A stretch of 64,000 bases of DNA, from assembly GCA_904397865.1 (NCBI GenBank), contig CAJFOS010000011.1, forward strand, positions 124,001 through 188,000. Reading direction: 5' to 3'. Source of the stretch: Candidatus Allochristensenella caecavium (GTDB lineage Bacteria > Bacillota > Clostridia > Christensenellales > QAND01). The notes below the pieces were generated by a model. That model searched no databases. It was not told the origin of the DNA and saw only the letters and a program-made list of their open reading frames with translations. Positions 54,972-63,839 of this stretch are shown here, piece after piece. Within the stretch, counting starts at the first letter, position 1; each line of letters opens with the position of its first letter. A program made the position numbers and the translations under genes.

Positions 54972-55337
54972 TCATTCGTTCCAGTCGTCCCGGGTCGCCA
55001 CTACATCCACGCCCGTGCCAGCCACATCGTGAATCAACACATCGCCCAGACGCGTTCCCTTAGGGGCCTCTGTACAGCGTATCTGTTCAAGCACCGGGCG
55101 AATCAACCGTTTGGGGACCGACGTTTTTGTGCGCACCGGCACCGGAATATGCCCGCCTGCACACCGCACCAGCGAACTGACCGTCCGCCGCGGGTCCGTA
55201 CACTCGTTGATGGCATATTCCCGCCCATTTTTGCAGGTAAAACCGCTGACCTTCACCACCGTACCTGCTTCATCCAGCTCCACTTCCAGCGCACAACCCA
55301 TCGGGCATTGAATACAAGGAAAACGCCTGATGCTCAT
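54972..55337 (-). CDS. DUF1667 protein
   Basis: A 121-residue protein of the DUF1667 family, found next to GlpA-like dehydrogenases and FAD oxidoreductases in anaerobes. Two Cys pairs, CIQCPMGC at the N-terminus and FTCKNG, are likely metal or Fe-S ligands. The ATG at 55337 follows GGAGGGAG, and it overlaps the end of the upstream gene by four bases; a longer frame to 55433 lacks a ribosome site. It probably serves as a small redox partner of the two flavoproteins. Confidence 0.9.
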   Translation of the reverse strand: MSIRRFPCIQCPMGCALEVELDEAGTVVKVSGFTCKNGREYAINECTDPRRTVSSLVRCAGGHIPVPVRTKTSVPKRLIRPVLEQIRCTEAPKGTRLGDVLIHDVAGTGVDVVATRDDWNE

Positions 55338-56587
55338 TTTTCTCCCTCCTGTACCCGTACAACAATGGGTCCCGTTTCTTCCTTTGCGGGCGTTATATCC
55401 ACCTGTACCGTTTCCATTTCCCCAGGCGCGCAAACCATTTTGGGCTTGTTATATAGCGTCACGCCCCCACGTTCCACCACGATACGCGGCTTTTTCACCG
55501 GCCGGTCCACACGGAACCGAATCGTCACCGGCCCAATCTGCGTTTTCTGCGGCACGGTATAACGTACATGCTCTCCCCCCTGAAGCGGGATTTCCTGTGT
55601 TTCCACCACGCCCGTCATGGCATACTGGGCCGCATAACGGCCTGCATTGGCCGCCTCCTGTGAAACAAAATCCACCAGGTCATGGACATGCAGTACATTG
55701 CCGCAGGCAAAAATCCCCTCGATGCTCGTCATCAAATGGTCGTTGACCACCGGCCCGTTCGTCACGCGGTCCAGCGCCAATCCACACGTACGCGACAATT
55801 CATTTTCCGGCAGCAAACCAACCGAAAGCAGCAGCGTGTCACATGGGAACGTGATTTCCGTCCCTGCGATGGGCTGCAGTTTATCGTCCACCTTGGCCAC
55901 CGTCACCGCCTCCACGCGCTCTTCCCCCTGAATGTCCACCGCCGTATGCGAAAGCAGCAGCGGAATATCCAAGTCATTGAGGCATTGCGCAATGTTGCGG
56001 CCCAACCCCGATGAATAGGGCATCAGTTCACACACCGCATGAACTTTGGCGCCTTCATACGTCATCCGGCGCGCCATAATCAGTCCGATGTCACCCGAAC
56101 CTAAAATCACTACGTTGTGCCCAACCATCTCTCCTTCTATATTCATCAGCCGCTGAGCCGTACCCGCGGCATATACGCCGCTGGGCCTTGTACCGGGGAT
56201 GTTGATTGCCCCGCGCGGTCGTTCCCGGCATCCCATGGCCAGCACAATGGCTCGTGCCTTTATCTCCATCAGTCCCGTCTTCCTGCCCACTACCAGCAGC
56301 GTGCGGTCAGGCCGCACCTCAAGCACCATCGTTCCCAACAATACATCCGCCTGTGCCTGCTTGGCCCTCTGCACAAAACGAGCTGCGTATTCCGGCCCTG
56401 TCAATTCCTCTCCAAAGGTGTGCAATCCAAAACCAGGATGGATGCACTGGTTTAAAATACCGCCCAGGTGGTCGTCCCTTTCAATGATACAGACGTGTTC
56501 TGCGCCTTCTTTTTTCGCGGCCTCGGATGCCGCCAATCCGGCCGGACCGCCGCCAATCACCGCTACGTCACAATTCATTGTACGCAT
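55334..56587 (-). CDS. NAD(P)/FAD-dependent oxidoreductase
   Basis: A pyridine-nucleotide disulfide-type flavoprotein of 417 residues. It has the FAD fingerprint VIGGGPAGLAASEAAKKEG, then DDHLGGIL, a second Rossmann motif VVILGSGDIGLIMARRM for NAD(P) and SIEGIFACGNVLHVHDLVD near the C-terminus. In this three-gene set it likely passes electrons between NAD(P)H and the GlpA-type enzyme. It overlaps the glpA-like gene by 13 bases; start set by GGAGG 7 bases before 56587. Confidence 0.92.
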   Translation of the reverse strand: MRTMNCDVAVIGGGPAGLAASEAAKKEGAEHVCIIERDDHLGGILNQCIHPGFGLHTFGEELTGPEYAARFVQRAKQAQADVLLGTMVLEVRPDRTLLVVGRKTGLMEIKARAIVLAMGCRERPRGAINIPGTRPSGVYAAGTAQRLMNIEGEMVGHNVVILGSGDIGLIMARRMTYEGAKVHAVCELMPYSSGLGRNIAQCLNDLDIPLLLSHTAVDIQGEERVEAVTVAKVDDKLQPIAGTEITFPCDTLLLSVGLLPENELSRTCGLALDRVTNGPVVNDHLMTSIEGIFACGNVLHVHDLVDFVSQEAANAGRYAAQYAMTGVVETQEIPLQGGEHVRYTVPQKTQIGPVTIRFRVDRPVKKPRIVVERGGVTLYNKPKMVCAPGEMETVQVDITPAKEETGPIVVRVQEGEK

Positions 56588-58026
56588 GGCGCATCCTCCT
56601 TCATCGGCCCCACCATCAACGTGGACCGCCCTCCTTTTTTGGTCACCAGTTCCGGTGCAATCTGCAGTTCCCGTTCCAAAATGGCCGCAACCTTAGGCAT
56701 GCAAAATCCTCCCTGGCAACGCCCCATTCCGCAGCGCGTCCGCCGTTTGACGCCATCAATCGTCGTTGCACCCGGCGTACGGTGAATAGCATCGACCACT
56801 TCTGCCTCCGTCACCGTTTCACAGCGGCAAACAATCTGTGCATACAGTGGATTTTTTGCAATCGCAGCATCCTGTTCTTCTTCGGTCATCTCATTGAATC
56901 GCGCAATGCCCTTTCGCGTGCGAATCGGATGCTCTTTGAGCGGACAATTTAGAAAATCGGCCACCGCTTTGGATAAATCCTCCGCAATCGCAGGCGCTGC
57001 CGTCAGTCCAGGGCTTTCGATGCCCGCTGCATGGAAAAACCCCTTTATCTTTGCATCTTCCCCGATGAAAAAGTCATCATATTTTTTGGAATGTGCCCGC
57101 AACCCTGCAAACGACGTAATGATTGCTTGCCGCGGCAATGCCTGCACGCTCTGCCCGCCCGTCTGCAAAATGTAAGCCAGTCCCTCGCCCGTGGTGGCAA
57201 CGTCTTCCTTGCTGTCCTGGTCATTGGCATTGGGGCCCACCATCAGGTTGCCATCCACGGTGGGCGTCACCAAAACGCCTTTTCCCATCGCACTCGGCAA
57301 CTGAAACAGCGTATACCGCACAAGTTCTCCCGCCGTTTTGTCAAAAATGCAGTATTCGCCTTTGCGCGGCTGGATATCCACGGTTTCCGCCCCTACCATC
57401 CGGGCAATCTCATCCACATGTACGCCTGCAGCATTGACAACGCTTCGCGTTTCAAAGCGCTGTCCGCCCGCGTATACACAAAATCCGTGCTCTGTCCGTT
57501 CAATGGCTTGTACCGGGCAATCAAAATAAAACTGCGCACCATTAGCGCATGCATTTTCCGCCAATGCCTCGGTCAATCCATACGGGCAGGTAATGGCCCC
57601 CGTCGGCGCAAATAAAGCACCTACCGCCTTTTCGCTCACATACGGTTCCATGGCCACCAGTTCCGACCGTTTCAACAGCTGCAAGCCTTGTACGCCGTTG
57701 GTTTCGCCGCGCTGTTTGAGTTCCTCCAGCTTGTACCAGTCCGCCTCGTCAAAACAAAGCACCAGCGAACCATTGCGCTGAAAGTGCACATCCATACGCG
57801 CGCACAAGTCTTCATACATTGCATTCCCGCGCACGTTATACAACGCTTTTTTTGTGTGGGGCTTGGCATCATATCCGGCATGTACGATGGCGCTGTTAGC
57901 CTTGCTTGTGCCTTCTGCCACATCGCTTTTCGCCTCCAACACCACGATGCGCGCCTGATATTGCGCAAGCATTTGCGCCGTGCAGCAACCCACTATGCCC
58001 GCACCGATGATGACACAATCAACCAT
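56575..58026 (-). CDS. glpA: Glycerol-3-phosphate dehydrogenase-type FAD oxidoreductase with BFD domain
   Basis: A DAO-fold flavoprotein of 483 residues that oxidises glycerol 3-phosphate or a similar substrate to DHAP. FAD fingerprint VIIGAGIVGCCTAQML, then EGTSKANSAIVHAGYD as in GlpA/GlpO. The C-terminal 80 residues carry a BFD-type [2Fe-2S] domain (CRCETVTEAEV, RCGMGRCQGGFC). The ATG at 58026 follows AAGGAGG. It is first in the operon with the FAD oxidoreductase and DUF1667 gene. DHAP as product would link it to the aldolases in metabolism only, not in location. Confidence 0.9.
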   Translation of the reverse strand: MVDCVIIGAGIVGCCTAQMLAQYQARIVVLEAKSDVAEGTSKANSAIVHAGYDAKPHTKKALYNVRGNAMYEDLCARMDVHFQRNGSLVLCFDEADWYKLEELKQRGETNGVQGLQLLKRSELVAMEPYVSEKAVGALFAPTGAITCPYGLTEALAENACANGAQFYFDCPVQAIERTEHGFCVYAGGQRFETRSVVNAAGVHVDEIARMVGAETVDIQPRKGEYCIFDKTAGELVRYTLFQLPSAMGKGVLVTPTVDGNLMVGPNANDQDSKEDVATTGEGLAYILQTGGQSVQALPRQAIITSFAGLRAHSKKYDDFFIGEDAKIKGFFHAAGIESPGLTAAPAIAEDLSKAVADFLNCPLKEHPIRTRKGIARFNEMTEEEQDAAIAKNPLYAQIVCRCETVTEAEVVDAIHRTPGATTIDGVKRRTRCGMGRCQGGFCMPKVAAILERELQIAPELVTKKGGRSTLMVGPMKEDAPCVQ

Positions 58027-58092
58027 CTGTCTGCCTCCTTCAATTCTCTTCCCTTTTCTCTTTTTCCACGATACCAAACCCCCGTTTTTTCG

Positions 58093-58569
58093 TCAATCGA
58101 TTGGGCGGAATAAAATGCATGTATCGACCACACCATCGCCCTTGCCCATCCGTATCTCATCCTTTCCTACATTGCGCACCTCAATTTGCGCCTGCGTGGA
58201 AAAAATACGCATCGTCGTAGCTACCTGCATCATGCCTTGGCAATAAAAGCGCGTGTTGTTCTGTTCCGTTCCATCGATGAAAATAGCAAAGGTGCCCTGT
58301 TTGGCCACCATCATCATGTGCACAACATATAACCCGCTATGCAGCCGTCCGCAAACACGCTGCATCTGCACACCCTGTCCCGGCGCAACGGTCTGCCCGC
58401 CATTGTGCATCCATAAACATTCCCGGGCGCATTGCATGGCGCGCAGATAATCCTGTACTGTGCCCTGGTTTCCCGCCTGCAACCATACGCCGTAAGCGCT
58501 CAGGCCCTGTTCGCCCCGGGGCCCACGCGGACCACGCAGCGTTTTATACGTTCGCTTTTGTGGCTTCAT
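58093..58569 (-). CDS. Collagen-like protein with BclA-type C-terminal domain
   Basis: A 158-residue protein with a short collagen-like stretch (GPRGPRGEQGLS), followed by AYGVWLQAGNQGTVQDYLRAM, a motif common in clostridial collagen-like and phage-tail proteins, and a beta-rich C-terminal domain resembling BclA/TNF-like heads (FAIFIDGTEQNN, IEVRNVGKDEI). Such proteins decorate spores. No signal peptide. The ATG at 58569 is set by GGAGG. The triplet region is very short, so a trimer via the C-terminal domain is likelier than a long fibre. Confidence 0.78.
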   Translation of the reverse strand: MKPQKRTYKTLRGPRGPRGEQGLSAYGVWLQAGNQGTVQDYLRAMQCARECLWMHNGGQTVAPGQGVQMQRVCGRLHSGLYVVHMMMVAKQGTFAIFIDGTEQNNTRFYCQGMMQVATTMRIFSTQAQIEVRNVGKDEIRMGKGDGVVDTCILFRPID

Positions 58570-58633
58570 CCTTGCATCCCTCCTCCCTGTACTATACGGG
58601 CAAAAGGATGCTTCGGTTCGCCTCATTCATAAG

Positions 58634-58662
58634 AAAAAGCGGGCAAAAACCCGCCTTTTTCC
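58634..58662. terminator. Terminator after uppP
   Basis: AAAAAGCGGG pairs with CCCGCcTTTTT. Confidence 0.8.
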
Positions 58663-58672
58663 TTTTTCTTTT

Positions 58673-59470
58673 TTATCCAAACAATGGTTCAAACCAAAGT
58701 CCCGCAAATTGGCAAATCAAAATCGCCACCGCCAAAATCGCCACATAAACGGCAAATCCATACATCTTTTTCTTGCTGATTAAATTGAGGAAAAAACGGA
58801 TTGCCACATAACCGGATACCGCAGCCACAAGCGCACCCACAATCATCGGTGCAACAGCGGCCCCATCCGTTCCCATCGCAAGCAAATCCTTAAACTTGAA
58901 CACGACAGAACCCAAAATCACCGGAATCGACATCAAAAACGAAAAACGCGCTGCCAACTTGCGGTCCAAACCCATAAATAAACCGCCTACAATCGTCGAC
59001 CCACTGCGCGAAATACCTGGTACCAGCGCCACAGCCTGCATCGCGCCCATAGCCAGCGCGTCCGCCGGCTTCATCTGATTGAATTTACGCGGCCGACGTA
59101 CTTGCTTTTTCTCTGCTACCGTCAAAAGCACAGCCGTAATCAAAAAGCCAATCGCCAGGTAACGGCCACCAAAGACCGATTCTATCCAGTTATCCAGCAA
59201 CACGCCTGCAATTCCCGCCGGAATCGATGCAAGAATCAAATAACCTACCGGTTTACTGATGGGATGGCAAATCATCTTCCAAATATCCCGGCGAAAAACT
59301 ACGAGCACCGCAAGCAGCGTGCCAACATGCACCACGATTTCAAAGAGCACCGGCTCTGCCGTGACCCCCATAATATTGCGTGCAACGACCAGGTGTCCCG
59401 AACTCGATACCGGAAGAAATTCCGTAAGCCCCTGCACCAGCCCCAGGATAATGGCTTGAAAAATCGTCAT
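58673..59470 (-). CDS. uppP: Undecaprenyl-diphosphatase
   Basis: A BacA/UppP-type integral membrane phosphatase of 265 residues that recycles the lipid carrier of wall synthesis and gives bacitracin resistance. The active-site motifs QGLTEFLPVSSSGHL near the N-terminus and PGISRSGSTI in the middle are intact. Divergent from ychF. Confidence 0.96.
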   Translation of the reverse strand: MTIFQAIILGLVQGLTEFLPVSSSGHLVVARNIMGVTAEPVLFEIVVHVGTLLAVLVVFRRDIWKMICHPISKPVGYLILASIPAGIAGVLLDNWIESVFGGRYLAIGFLITAVLLTVAEKKQVRRPRKFNQMKPADALAMGAMQAVALVPGISRSGSTIVGGLFMGLDRKLAARFSFLMSIPVILGSVVFKFKDLLAMGTDGAAVAPMIVGALVAAVSGYVAIRFFLNLISKKKMYGFAVYVAILAVAILICQFAGLWFEPLFG

Positions 59471-59566
59471 GAGCGGCTTGCTCCCCCTTTTTTATTTTCT
59501 ATATTATACCAAGCGGTTTGGTAAAAAAAACATCTTTGCTGCATCTTTCGCATTTTGTTTACATGT

Positions 59567-59596
59567 TTGCCTTTTTCCCACCCCGCGCTTTATAAT
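59567..59596 (+). promoter_or_regulatory. Promoter of ychF
   Basis: TTGCCT, 18 bases, TATAAT (59591-59596). Confidence 0.7.
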
Positions 59597-59629
59597 AGAA
59601 AAAAACGGTAGATTCGTAGGAGGAACCTT

Positions 59630-60727
59630 ATGAAACTCGGGATTGCCGGATTGCCCAACGTTGGAAAATCCACCCTTTTTAATGCTTTGACCCGTGCTGG
59701 TGCACAGGCGGCTAACTATCCCTTTTGTACAATTGACCCTAACGTCGGCATCGTACCCGTGCCGGACGCCCGTCTGCAGGTGCTGGCCGATTTTTATCAC
59801 ACGGAAAAAATCATTCCTGCCACCATCGAATTTGTCGATATCGCAGGGCTTGTCCGCGGCGCAAGCAAAGGCGAGGGGCTGGGCAATCGCTTTTTAGGGC
59901 ACATTCGCGAAGTAGATGCAATTGTACATGTCGTCCGCTGTTTTGAAGACGGCAACATCGTTCATGTCGATGGAAAGGTAGACCCTTTGCGTGACCGCGA
60001 TACCATCAATATTGAATTTGCTCTGGCGGATTTAGAAACCTTGGAAAAACGGAAAGACCGCATTTATAAGGTCGTCAAATCCGGCGATAAAAAACTGGCG
60101 CCTGAATTGGCCGTTATCGAAAAATTAATCGGCCATATGCAAGACGGCGCGCCAGCCCGTTCCTGCTCGCTCGATGAAGAGGAACAGGCTCTCGCTCAAT
60201 CCTTCTCTCTTCTGACTTTGAAACCCACCATCTATGCCTGTAACGTCAGCGAAGACGACCTTGTTGACGGTGCAGAAAAAAATCCCATGGTGCAAAGCAT
60301 CTATCAAGCTGCCAAAGAGGAAGGGGCGCAGGCTGTCATTGTCTCTGCCAAAGTGGAAGAGGATTTGGCTTCCTTGACCGATGAAGAACGTACTGAATTT
60401 TTACAGGAGCTCGGCCTTAAAGAAGCTGGTCTGGAACGTCTGGTCAAAGCCAGCTATGATTTGCTTGGCCTGTTCAGCTTTTTGACCGCCGGGCCCAAGG
60501 AAGTGCGCGCCTGGACGATTGAAAAAGGAACCAAAGCGCCACAGGCAGCCGGTAAAATCCATTCAGATTTTGAACGCGGCTTTATCCGTGCGGAAATCGT
60601 CTCTTATGATGACCTCATCGCAAGCGGTTCTTATGCGGCCGCAAGGGAAAAGGGGCTTGTCCGCATCGAGGGCAAAGAATACGTCGTTCAAGATGGCGAT
60701 ATTATTCTTTTCCGCTTTAATGTTTAA
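59630..60727 (+). CDS. ychF: Ribosome-binding ATPase YchF
   Basis: An Obg-related P-loop protein that prefers ATP and acts in translation and stress. It has 365 residues: [49 protein letters not shown], a coiled-coil insert, and a C-terminal TGS domain. The catalytic His is replaced by a hydrophobic residue, as always in YchF. Ribosome site AGGAGG. Confidence 0.97.
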   Translation: MKLGIAGLPNVGKSTLFNALTRAGAQAANYPFCTIDPNVGIVPVPDARLQVLADFYHTEKIIPATIEFVDIAGLVRGASKGEGLGNRFLGHIREVDAIVHVVRCFEDGNIVHVDGKVDPLRDRDTINIEFALADLETLEKRKDRIYKVVKSGDKKLAPELAVIEKLIGHMQDGAPARSCSLDEEEQALAQSFSLLTLKPTIYACNVSEDDLVDGAEKNPMVQSIYQAAKEEGAQAVIVSAKVEEDLASLTDEERTEFLQELGLKEAGLERLVKASYDLLGLFSFLTAGPKEVRAWTIEKGTKAPQAAGKIHSDFERGFIRAEIVSYDDLIASGSYAAAREKGLVRIEGKEYVVQDGDIILFRFNV

Positions 60728-60745
60728 TGCGTAAAACAAACTGTA

Positions 60746-60771
60746 AACGGCCTTAGCCAGGCCGTTTTTTC
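60746..60771 (+). terminator. Terminator after ychF
   Basis: ACGGCC pairs with GGCCGT, followed by T6. Confidence 0.85.
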
Positions 60772-60829
60772 TTGCAATTTTTTGTCGTTGGCATATAATA
60801 GTTCTAAAATGAATTATTCTTTTTGAATC
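60772..60829 (+). promoter_or_regulatory. Promoter of the MarR-TSUP operon with candidate operator
   Basis: TTGCAA, 16 bases, TATAAT (60794-60799). An inverted repeat ATTC-N5-GAAT (60816-60828) overlaps the likely start of transcription and may be the MarR operator. Confidence 0.5.
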
Positions 60830-60845
60830 ATTGGAAGGGGTCGGA

Positions 60846-61301
60846 ATGAATCAAGTCATCAATATGAATACCAACTTATTGCTCAATAGTCAAAAATTGA
60901 AAAAAATCTATGCCATGTTGATAAAACCCATTATGCAAACCTATCATGTCACACAAAACGAGCTGGATGTCCTGCTGTTTCTCGTCAACAACGCGCCTTT
61001 GGACACCGCAAAGGATATTACGGAACTTCGCTCCCTTGCCAAATCCCAAGTTTGCAAATCCATCGAATCCCTTTCCAAACGTGGCTTTCTTTCCACCGAA
61101 CAGGATGAGACCGACCGTCGCTGCATCCATTTGAAAGTTCTTCCTCCCGCTTATCCCATTGTGACTCATGCACAGCAGGCACAAAAAACGTTCCTCCGTT
61201 CCCTCTACAATGGCATTACACAGGAGGAACAACAAATGCTGGAACAGATTTTTCATAAAATTGCGCAAAATGTGGAAAGGATGCTGGAACATGGTTGTTG
61301 A
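60846..61301 (+). CDS. MarR-family transcriptional regulator
   Basis: A winged-helix regulator of 151 residues. The recognition region TAKDITELRSLAKSQVCKSIESLSKRGFLSTEQDETDRRCIHLKV is the MarR wing and helix. It has no obvious redox Cys pair, so it may sense a ligand. It overlaps the next gene by 11 bases, which suggests it controls that transporter and itself. ATG at 60846 follows GAAGGGG. Confidence 0.92.
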   Translation: MNQVINMNTNLLLNSQKLKKIYAMLIKPIMQTYHVTQNELDVLLFLVNNAPLDTAKDITELRSLAKSQVCKSIESLSKRGFLSTEQDETDRRCIHLKVLPPAYPIVTHAQQAQKTFLRSLYNGITQEEQQMLEQIFHKIAQNVERMLEHGC

Positions 61302-62061
61302 ATGTCTGGTCTATATCATTGCAGGACTGGGGGCAGGCATTGGTACCGGACTTGCCGGGTTATCTGCGGCAGCAGTCATATCACCCATGTTGATTACGTT
61401 TTTGCACTTCCCCGCTTATGAAGCCGTTGGCATCGCGTTGGCGTCCGATGTTCTGGCTTCTGCCATTTCTGCCTACACCTATGGAAAAAACGGAAATCTG
61501 GATGTAAAAAATGGGCTTATCATGCTCGCCTCCGTTCTTGTCTTTACCCTTGTCGGTAGTTATATCGCTTCCCTGGTCCCCAATACGGCAATGGGCAATT
61601 TCTCCGTGTTTATGACATTTTTGCTTGGCGTTAAATTCATCGTCCGTCCCGTCATGACTACCAAAGATATACGGGAACAGAAAACACAGAAACAAAAAAC
61701 CATCCAATCGCTTCTTTGCGGCATATTGATTGGTTTTATCTGCGGCTTTATCGGCGCAGGCGGCGGTATGATGCTGTTGTTGATTTTAACCAGTGTTCTC
61801 GGTTATGAGCTGAAAACCGCCGTGGGAACCAGCGTCTTTATCATGACCTTTACCGCTCTGACCGGCGCCGTCTCCCATATGGTCATCGGTGGTTTTCCCA
61901 ATGTACTTGCCCTGGTTGTGTGCATCCTTTCCACCCTTGCAGGGGCACAGGTAGCTGCACGCTTTGCCAACCGTTCTACACCCAAAAAGCTCAATCAAAT
62001 TACAGGCATTGTTCTTGTTATTCTCGGCGCCATGATGATTGTTGTGAAAGCATTGGGCTAA
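61291..62061 (+). CDS. TSUP family transporter (TauE/SafE)
   Basis: An eight-helix membrane protein of 256 residues, of the sulfite/sulfoacetate exporter TauE/SafE family. Two repeat halves begin AGLGAGIGTGLAGLSAAAVISPML and CGFIGAGGGMMLLL, the family pattern. The ATG at 61291 lies inside the MarR gene end, so translation is coupled. Substrate is a small organic or sulfur anion, not known. Confidence 0.92.
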   Translation: MVVECLVYIIAGLGAGIGTGLAGLSAAAVISPMLITFLHFPAYEAVGIALASDVLASAISAYTYGKNGNLDVKNGLIMLASVLVFTLVGSYIASLVPNTAMGNFSVFMTFLLGVKFIVRPVMTTKDIREQKTQKQKTIQSLLCGILIGFICGFIGAGGGMMLLLILTSVLGYELKTAVGTSVFIMTFTALTGAVSHMVIGGFPNVLALVVCILSTLAGAQVAARFANRSTPKKLNQITGIVLVILGAMMIVVKALG

Positions 62062-62064
62062 ATA

Positions 62065-62096
62065 CAACAACGGCCTTTAATAAGGCCGTTGTTGTA
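62065..62096. terminator. Terminator after the TSUP gene
   Basis: ACAACAACGGCCTT pairs with AAGGCCGTTGTTGT. Confidence 0.8.
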
Positions 62097-62173
62097 TGTC
62101 AATATCCATCAGTAGCCTTCGAGCCATTGTTTCACTCTTTTTGTTATGAAAAACAGACCGGATATGAATTCTG

Positions 62174-62680
62174 TTATGATTTTTCATCCACTTGAACCGG
62201 TACGTGTATAAACTGTAAAACATTTCCGTGTTCCTCTATCAAACGGCACATATCCGCACATGCAATCCATACTGTTGCCGTATTCTCATTGGGATGGACA
62301 CCCATCACCTTTCCCTGAAAATCCGTATCCATCCATACCTCCACCATTCTCTGTTCATCGTTCAATATGCCAAACGGGGTCACAGAACCCTTTGTCAACT
62401 TCATATAGGTTTGCAATCGTTCCTCCGATGCAAAACTCAATGCCGTTGTACCCATTTGCATGCGCAGCTGCTTGAGGTCCACTTGTTTGTCCTTTTGCAC
62501 CGTCAATAAAAAATGCCTTTTTCCCTTAGCATCACGCAAAAACAAATTTTTGGCATCTTCTCCCTTTTGCTCTATGCAAAGACGTTCCATCTCTTCCATG
62601 GTGAAAACTGCTTCGTGTTCCACCCACTCATAGGCAATCTGCCTTTCAGATAAAAATCGCCGTATCTCTTCTTTGTTCAT
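62174..62680 (-). CDS. YbaK/ProX-type aminoacyl-tRNA deacylase
   Basis: A free-standing editing-domain protein of 168 residues that hydrolyses mischarged tRNA, typically Ala-tRNA(Pro). The ProX pattern is visible: HEAVFTMEEM, KNLFLRDAKGKRHFL, the conserved Lys, LTKGSVTPFGIL with the GxxxP loop and GVHPNENTATVWI. It lies 61 bases after dnaN behind a terminator. Confidence 0.92.
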   Translation of the reverse strand: MNKEEIRRFLSERQIAYEWVEHEAVFTMEEMERLCIEQKGEDAKNLFLRDAKGKRHFLLTVQKDKQVDLKQLRMQMGTTALSFASEERLQTYMKLTKGSVTPFGILNDEQRMVEVWMDTDFQGKVMGVHPNENTATVWIACADMCRLIEEHGNVLQFIHVPVQVDEKS

Positions 62681-62698
62681 CTGCTTCCCCCCTAATGC

Positions 62699-62737
62699 AA
62701 AAAAAGGACAGCGGAATATATACTCCGCCGTCCTTGT
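62699..62737 (-). terminator. Terminator after dnaN
   Basis: AGGACGGCGGA pairs with TTCCGCTGTCCT (one bulge), then T6 on the minus strand. Confidence 0.8.
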
Positions 62738-62741
62738 TGCG

Positions 62742-63839
62742 TTAAATACGTACCGGCAACACCAGATATAAATATGCGTTGCCTTCTACTGGATGAATCA
62801 CACACGGCGAAAGATTGGAAATAAAATCCATCAATATCTCTTCTTCCTTCACTACGCGCAATACGTCGGATAAATAACGTGCATTAAACGCGATATTCAA
62901 TGCATTTCCCTCGGTATATACCGGGATTTCTTCAAACGCATTCCCCAATTCGCTGTTAGCCGTAATCGATAATTTGGATTCGCCCACTTCCAAACGAATC
63001 AAGTTGTTGCGTCCTTCACGCGCCATCAAAGACGCACGTTCCACCGCATCATACAAATCCGCCGTGCGTATCCGTACACGGGTCTTTCGGTCTGCCGGCA
63101 AAATTTGCCGGTAATTAATATATTCCCCTTCCAGCAAACGCGTTGTGATTTTCGTGCTTCCCATGTCCACCACAGCCTGTGTATCACTGAAAGAAATGCT
63201 CGCATTGGCTTGGCTGTCTTCAAACAGCTTTGCAATCTCCGCCAGCGATTTACCCGGCACAACAAACCGTACAGGCGCACTGTTTTCCTTTTCCAGCGCC
63301 TGGGTACACATCGCCAACCGATATCCGTCCAAAGCCACCAGCGTGACATGGTCGGTTTCAATCTCCATCAATTCACCCATCAAAATCGGCTTTGTTTCAT
63401 CTTGTGCCACAGCAAAGCTCGTCTTTTGAATCATGCTCTTCAAATCGCCTTGTTTAATTTCCAGCGGTCTTGCCTGATTCATTGCCGGCATCTCCGGATA
63501 ATCTGCTGCATCCATGCCCTGCAATGTCATCTTGGCCTGTCCGCAAGCAATATTTGCCTTCAGGTCGTGGATATCCATCGTTACCGTTCCCTCTGGCAAT
63601 TTGCGCACCAGTTCGCTAAATAGTTTACCCGGCAAAACAATTTCGCCCGCATCGGATACCATTGCTGGCAGGCTGCTTTCAATGCAAAGCACTAAATCGC
63701 TGCACACCAAGCGCAATTGGTTATCTTTAGCCTGTACATACACGCCTTCCAATGCCGGTAAGGGCGATTTGGATGGCATAGCACGCTGTACGGTATTCAT
63801 AGCCTGCAATAAATCTTCTTTTTGACAAGTAATGCGCAT
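62742..63839 (-). CDS. dnaN: DNA polymerase III sliding clamp (beta subunit)
   Basis: The ring-shaped processivity clamp, 365 residues in three similar domains. It starts MRITCQKEDLLQAMNTVQRAMPSKSPLPALEG and ends with YLYLVLPVRI, close to the usual '(V/M)LMPVR(L/I)' end. The ATG at 63839 follows GAGG; an open frame extends to 63962 without a ribosome site. dnaA is expected upstream, beyond the window. Confidence 0.97.
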   Translation of the reverse strand: MRITCQKEDLLQAMNTVQRAMPSKSPLPALEGVYVQAKDNQLRLVCSDLVLCIESSLPAMVSDAGEIVLPGKLFSELVRKLPEGTVTMDIHDLKANIACGQAKMTLQGMDAADYPEMPAMNQARPLEIKQGDLKSMIQKTSFAVAQDETKPILMGELMEIETDHVTLVALDGYRLAMCTQALEKENSAPVRFVVPGKSLAEIAKLFEDSQANASISFSDTQAVVDMGSTKITTRLLEGEYINYRQILPADRKTRVRIRTADLYDAVERASLMAREGRNNLIRLEVGESKLSITANSELGNAFEEIPVYTEGNALNIAFNARYLSDVLRVVKEEEILMDFISNLSPCVIHPVEGNAYLYLVLPVRI

